NCBI GenBank assembly: GCA_009835515.1
Contig: VXXH01000681.1
Span: 1-6,552, forward strand
Direction of reading: 5' to 3'
DNA length: 6,552 bases
Source of the DNA: Candidatus Poribacteria bacterium
GTDB taxonomy: Bacteria > Poribacteria > WGA-4E > WGA-3G
Part shown: piece after piece, positions 6,403 through 6,552 of the stretch
How the letters are laid out: each line of letters starts with the position of its first letter
Position numbering within the stretch: the stretch's first letter is position 1
The notes under the pieces: model-generated
The model's input: the letters and a program-made list of their open reading frames with translations, nothing else
Database searches by the model: none
Told to the model about the DNA's origin: nothing
Translations under genes and position numbers: made by a program

Positions 6403-6424
6403 CGACTCTATTTAAACAGAGTCG
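6403..6424. repeat. Perfect 7-bp inverted repeat in the leader of the GH29-like gene
   Basis: CGACTCT (6403-6409) and AGAGTCG (6418-6424) flank ATTTAAAC, which contains the palindrome TTTAAA. On the - strand it lies 31 to 53 bases before the ATG at 6371 and five bases after a possible upstream stop codon (6432-6430). The tract behind it is only moderately U-rich. It may be an operator, a leader hairpin or a weak terminator of an upstream gene. Confidence 0.45.
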
Positions 6425-6429
6425 TCATA

Positions 6430-6552
6430 TTAATGATTCATCACAAATTCATTACAAGTTAACAAACTACACACCATATCAACAAGTACCGCCTGTAAGG
6501 AGGCGGCGGATGCTCTGACATTAATGTGTTGCTCCCAAAACTGCTCCTCAGT
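6430..6552 (-). CDS. Possible C-terminal end of an unrecognised - strand gene (5' end outside window)
   Basis: On the - strand a frame is open from the window edge for 40 codons to a TAA at 6432-6430. It begins TEEQFWEQHINVRASAASLQ and ends CNEFVMNH. The first 27 residues look protein-like (charged, helical), while the last dozen are encoded by AT-rich sequence and look less so. Forty open codons can arise by chance, and a second - strand frame is also open for 31 codons here. If real, it would lie 58 bases upstream of the GH29-like gene in the same direction, with the 6403-6424 hairpin between them. I do not recognise the family. Confidence 0.3.
   Translation of the reverse strand, partial: TEEQFWEQHINVRASAASLQAVLVDMVCSLLTCNEFVMNH
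6489..6506. repeat. Short GC-rich inverted repeat
   Basis: CCGCCT (6489-6494) and AGGCGG (6501-6506) surround a six-base loop. It sits in otherwise AT-rich sequence near the right edge, within the possible partial gene. No T run follows on either strand, so it is not a convincing terminator. Confidence 0.35.

Noticed and set aside
6524..6552. ATG at 6524 on the + strand as the start of a gene leaving the window
   Set aside because: The AGGAGG-like sequence near 6500 is about 20 bases away, and the few codons seen are Cys/Ser-rich with no protein character.

Overview
The window reads as bacterial chromosome with a gene mix typical of marine or host-associated heterotrophs of the PVC or Candidatus Poribacteria kind. 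That is an inference from three things: a planctomycete-type cytochrome c domain fused to a WD40 propeller, a divergent GH29-like fucosidase architecture, and an enolase-superfamily gene paired with an ornithine-cyclodeaminase-family gene. No rRNA, tRNA, CRISPR array or transposase is visible, so the taxonomic call is tentative.

Layout. (1) Positions 1-669, + strand: the C-terminal part of an AT-richer gene that enters from the left edge, possibly an AlbA_2/Schlafen-type protein. (2) Positions 670-800: a non-coding gap with a candidate promoter. (3) Positions 801-2925, + strand: a tight two-gene operon with a 4-base gap, encoding a mandelate racemase/muconate lactonizing-type enzyme and an ornithine cyclodeaminase/mu-crystallin family reductase. 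(4) Positions 2926-3024: a convergent intergenic region with a hairpin whose U-rich tail is on the - strand. (5) Positions 6371-3025, - strand: two exported proteins, an unusual GH29-like protein (6371-4455) followed by a cytochrome c-WD40 protein (4380-3025). (6) Positions 6372-6552: an AT-rich leader with a hairpin, and possibly the end of another - strand gene running in from the right edge.

How the genes work together. The + strand pair fits a short route in which the enolase-superfamily enzyme dehydrates cis-3-hydroxy-L-proline to delta1-pyrroline-2-carboxylate and the second enzyme reduces this to L-proline. The lysine pair and metal ligands of the first enzyme are intact. The second has the dinucleotide site but lacks the aspartate expected in true ornithine cyclodeaminases. 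The - strand pair looks like envelope or periplasmic functions: binding or cleavage of fucosylated glycans, and a haem-bearing propeller.

The most unusual observations are these. The GH29-like protein has its domains in reversed order: a GH29 tail and carbohydrate-binding-like domain come before the catalytic barrel, and the barrel end seems to be present twice. The same gene has a perfect AGGAGG ribosome binding site at an internal ATG that would remove the signal peptide. The reductase gene carries a perfect 15-bp inverted repeat within the coding sequence, at a place where the protein seems longer than its relatives, like an in-frame palindromic insertion.
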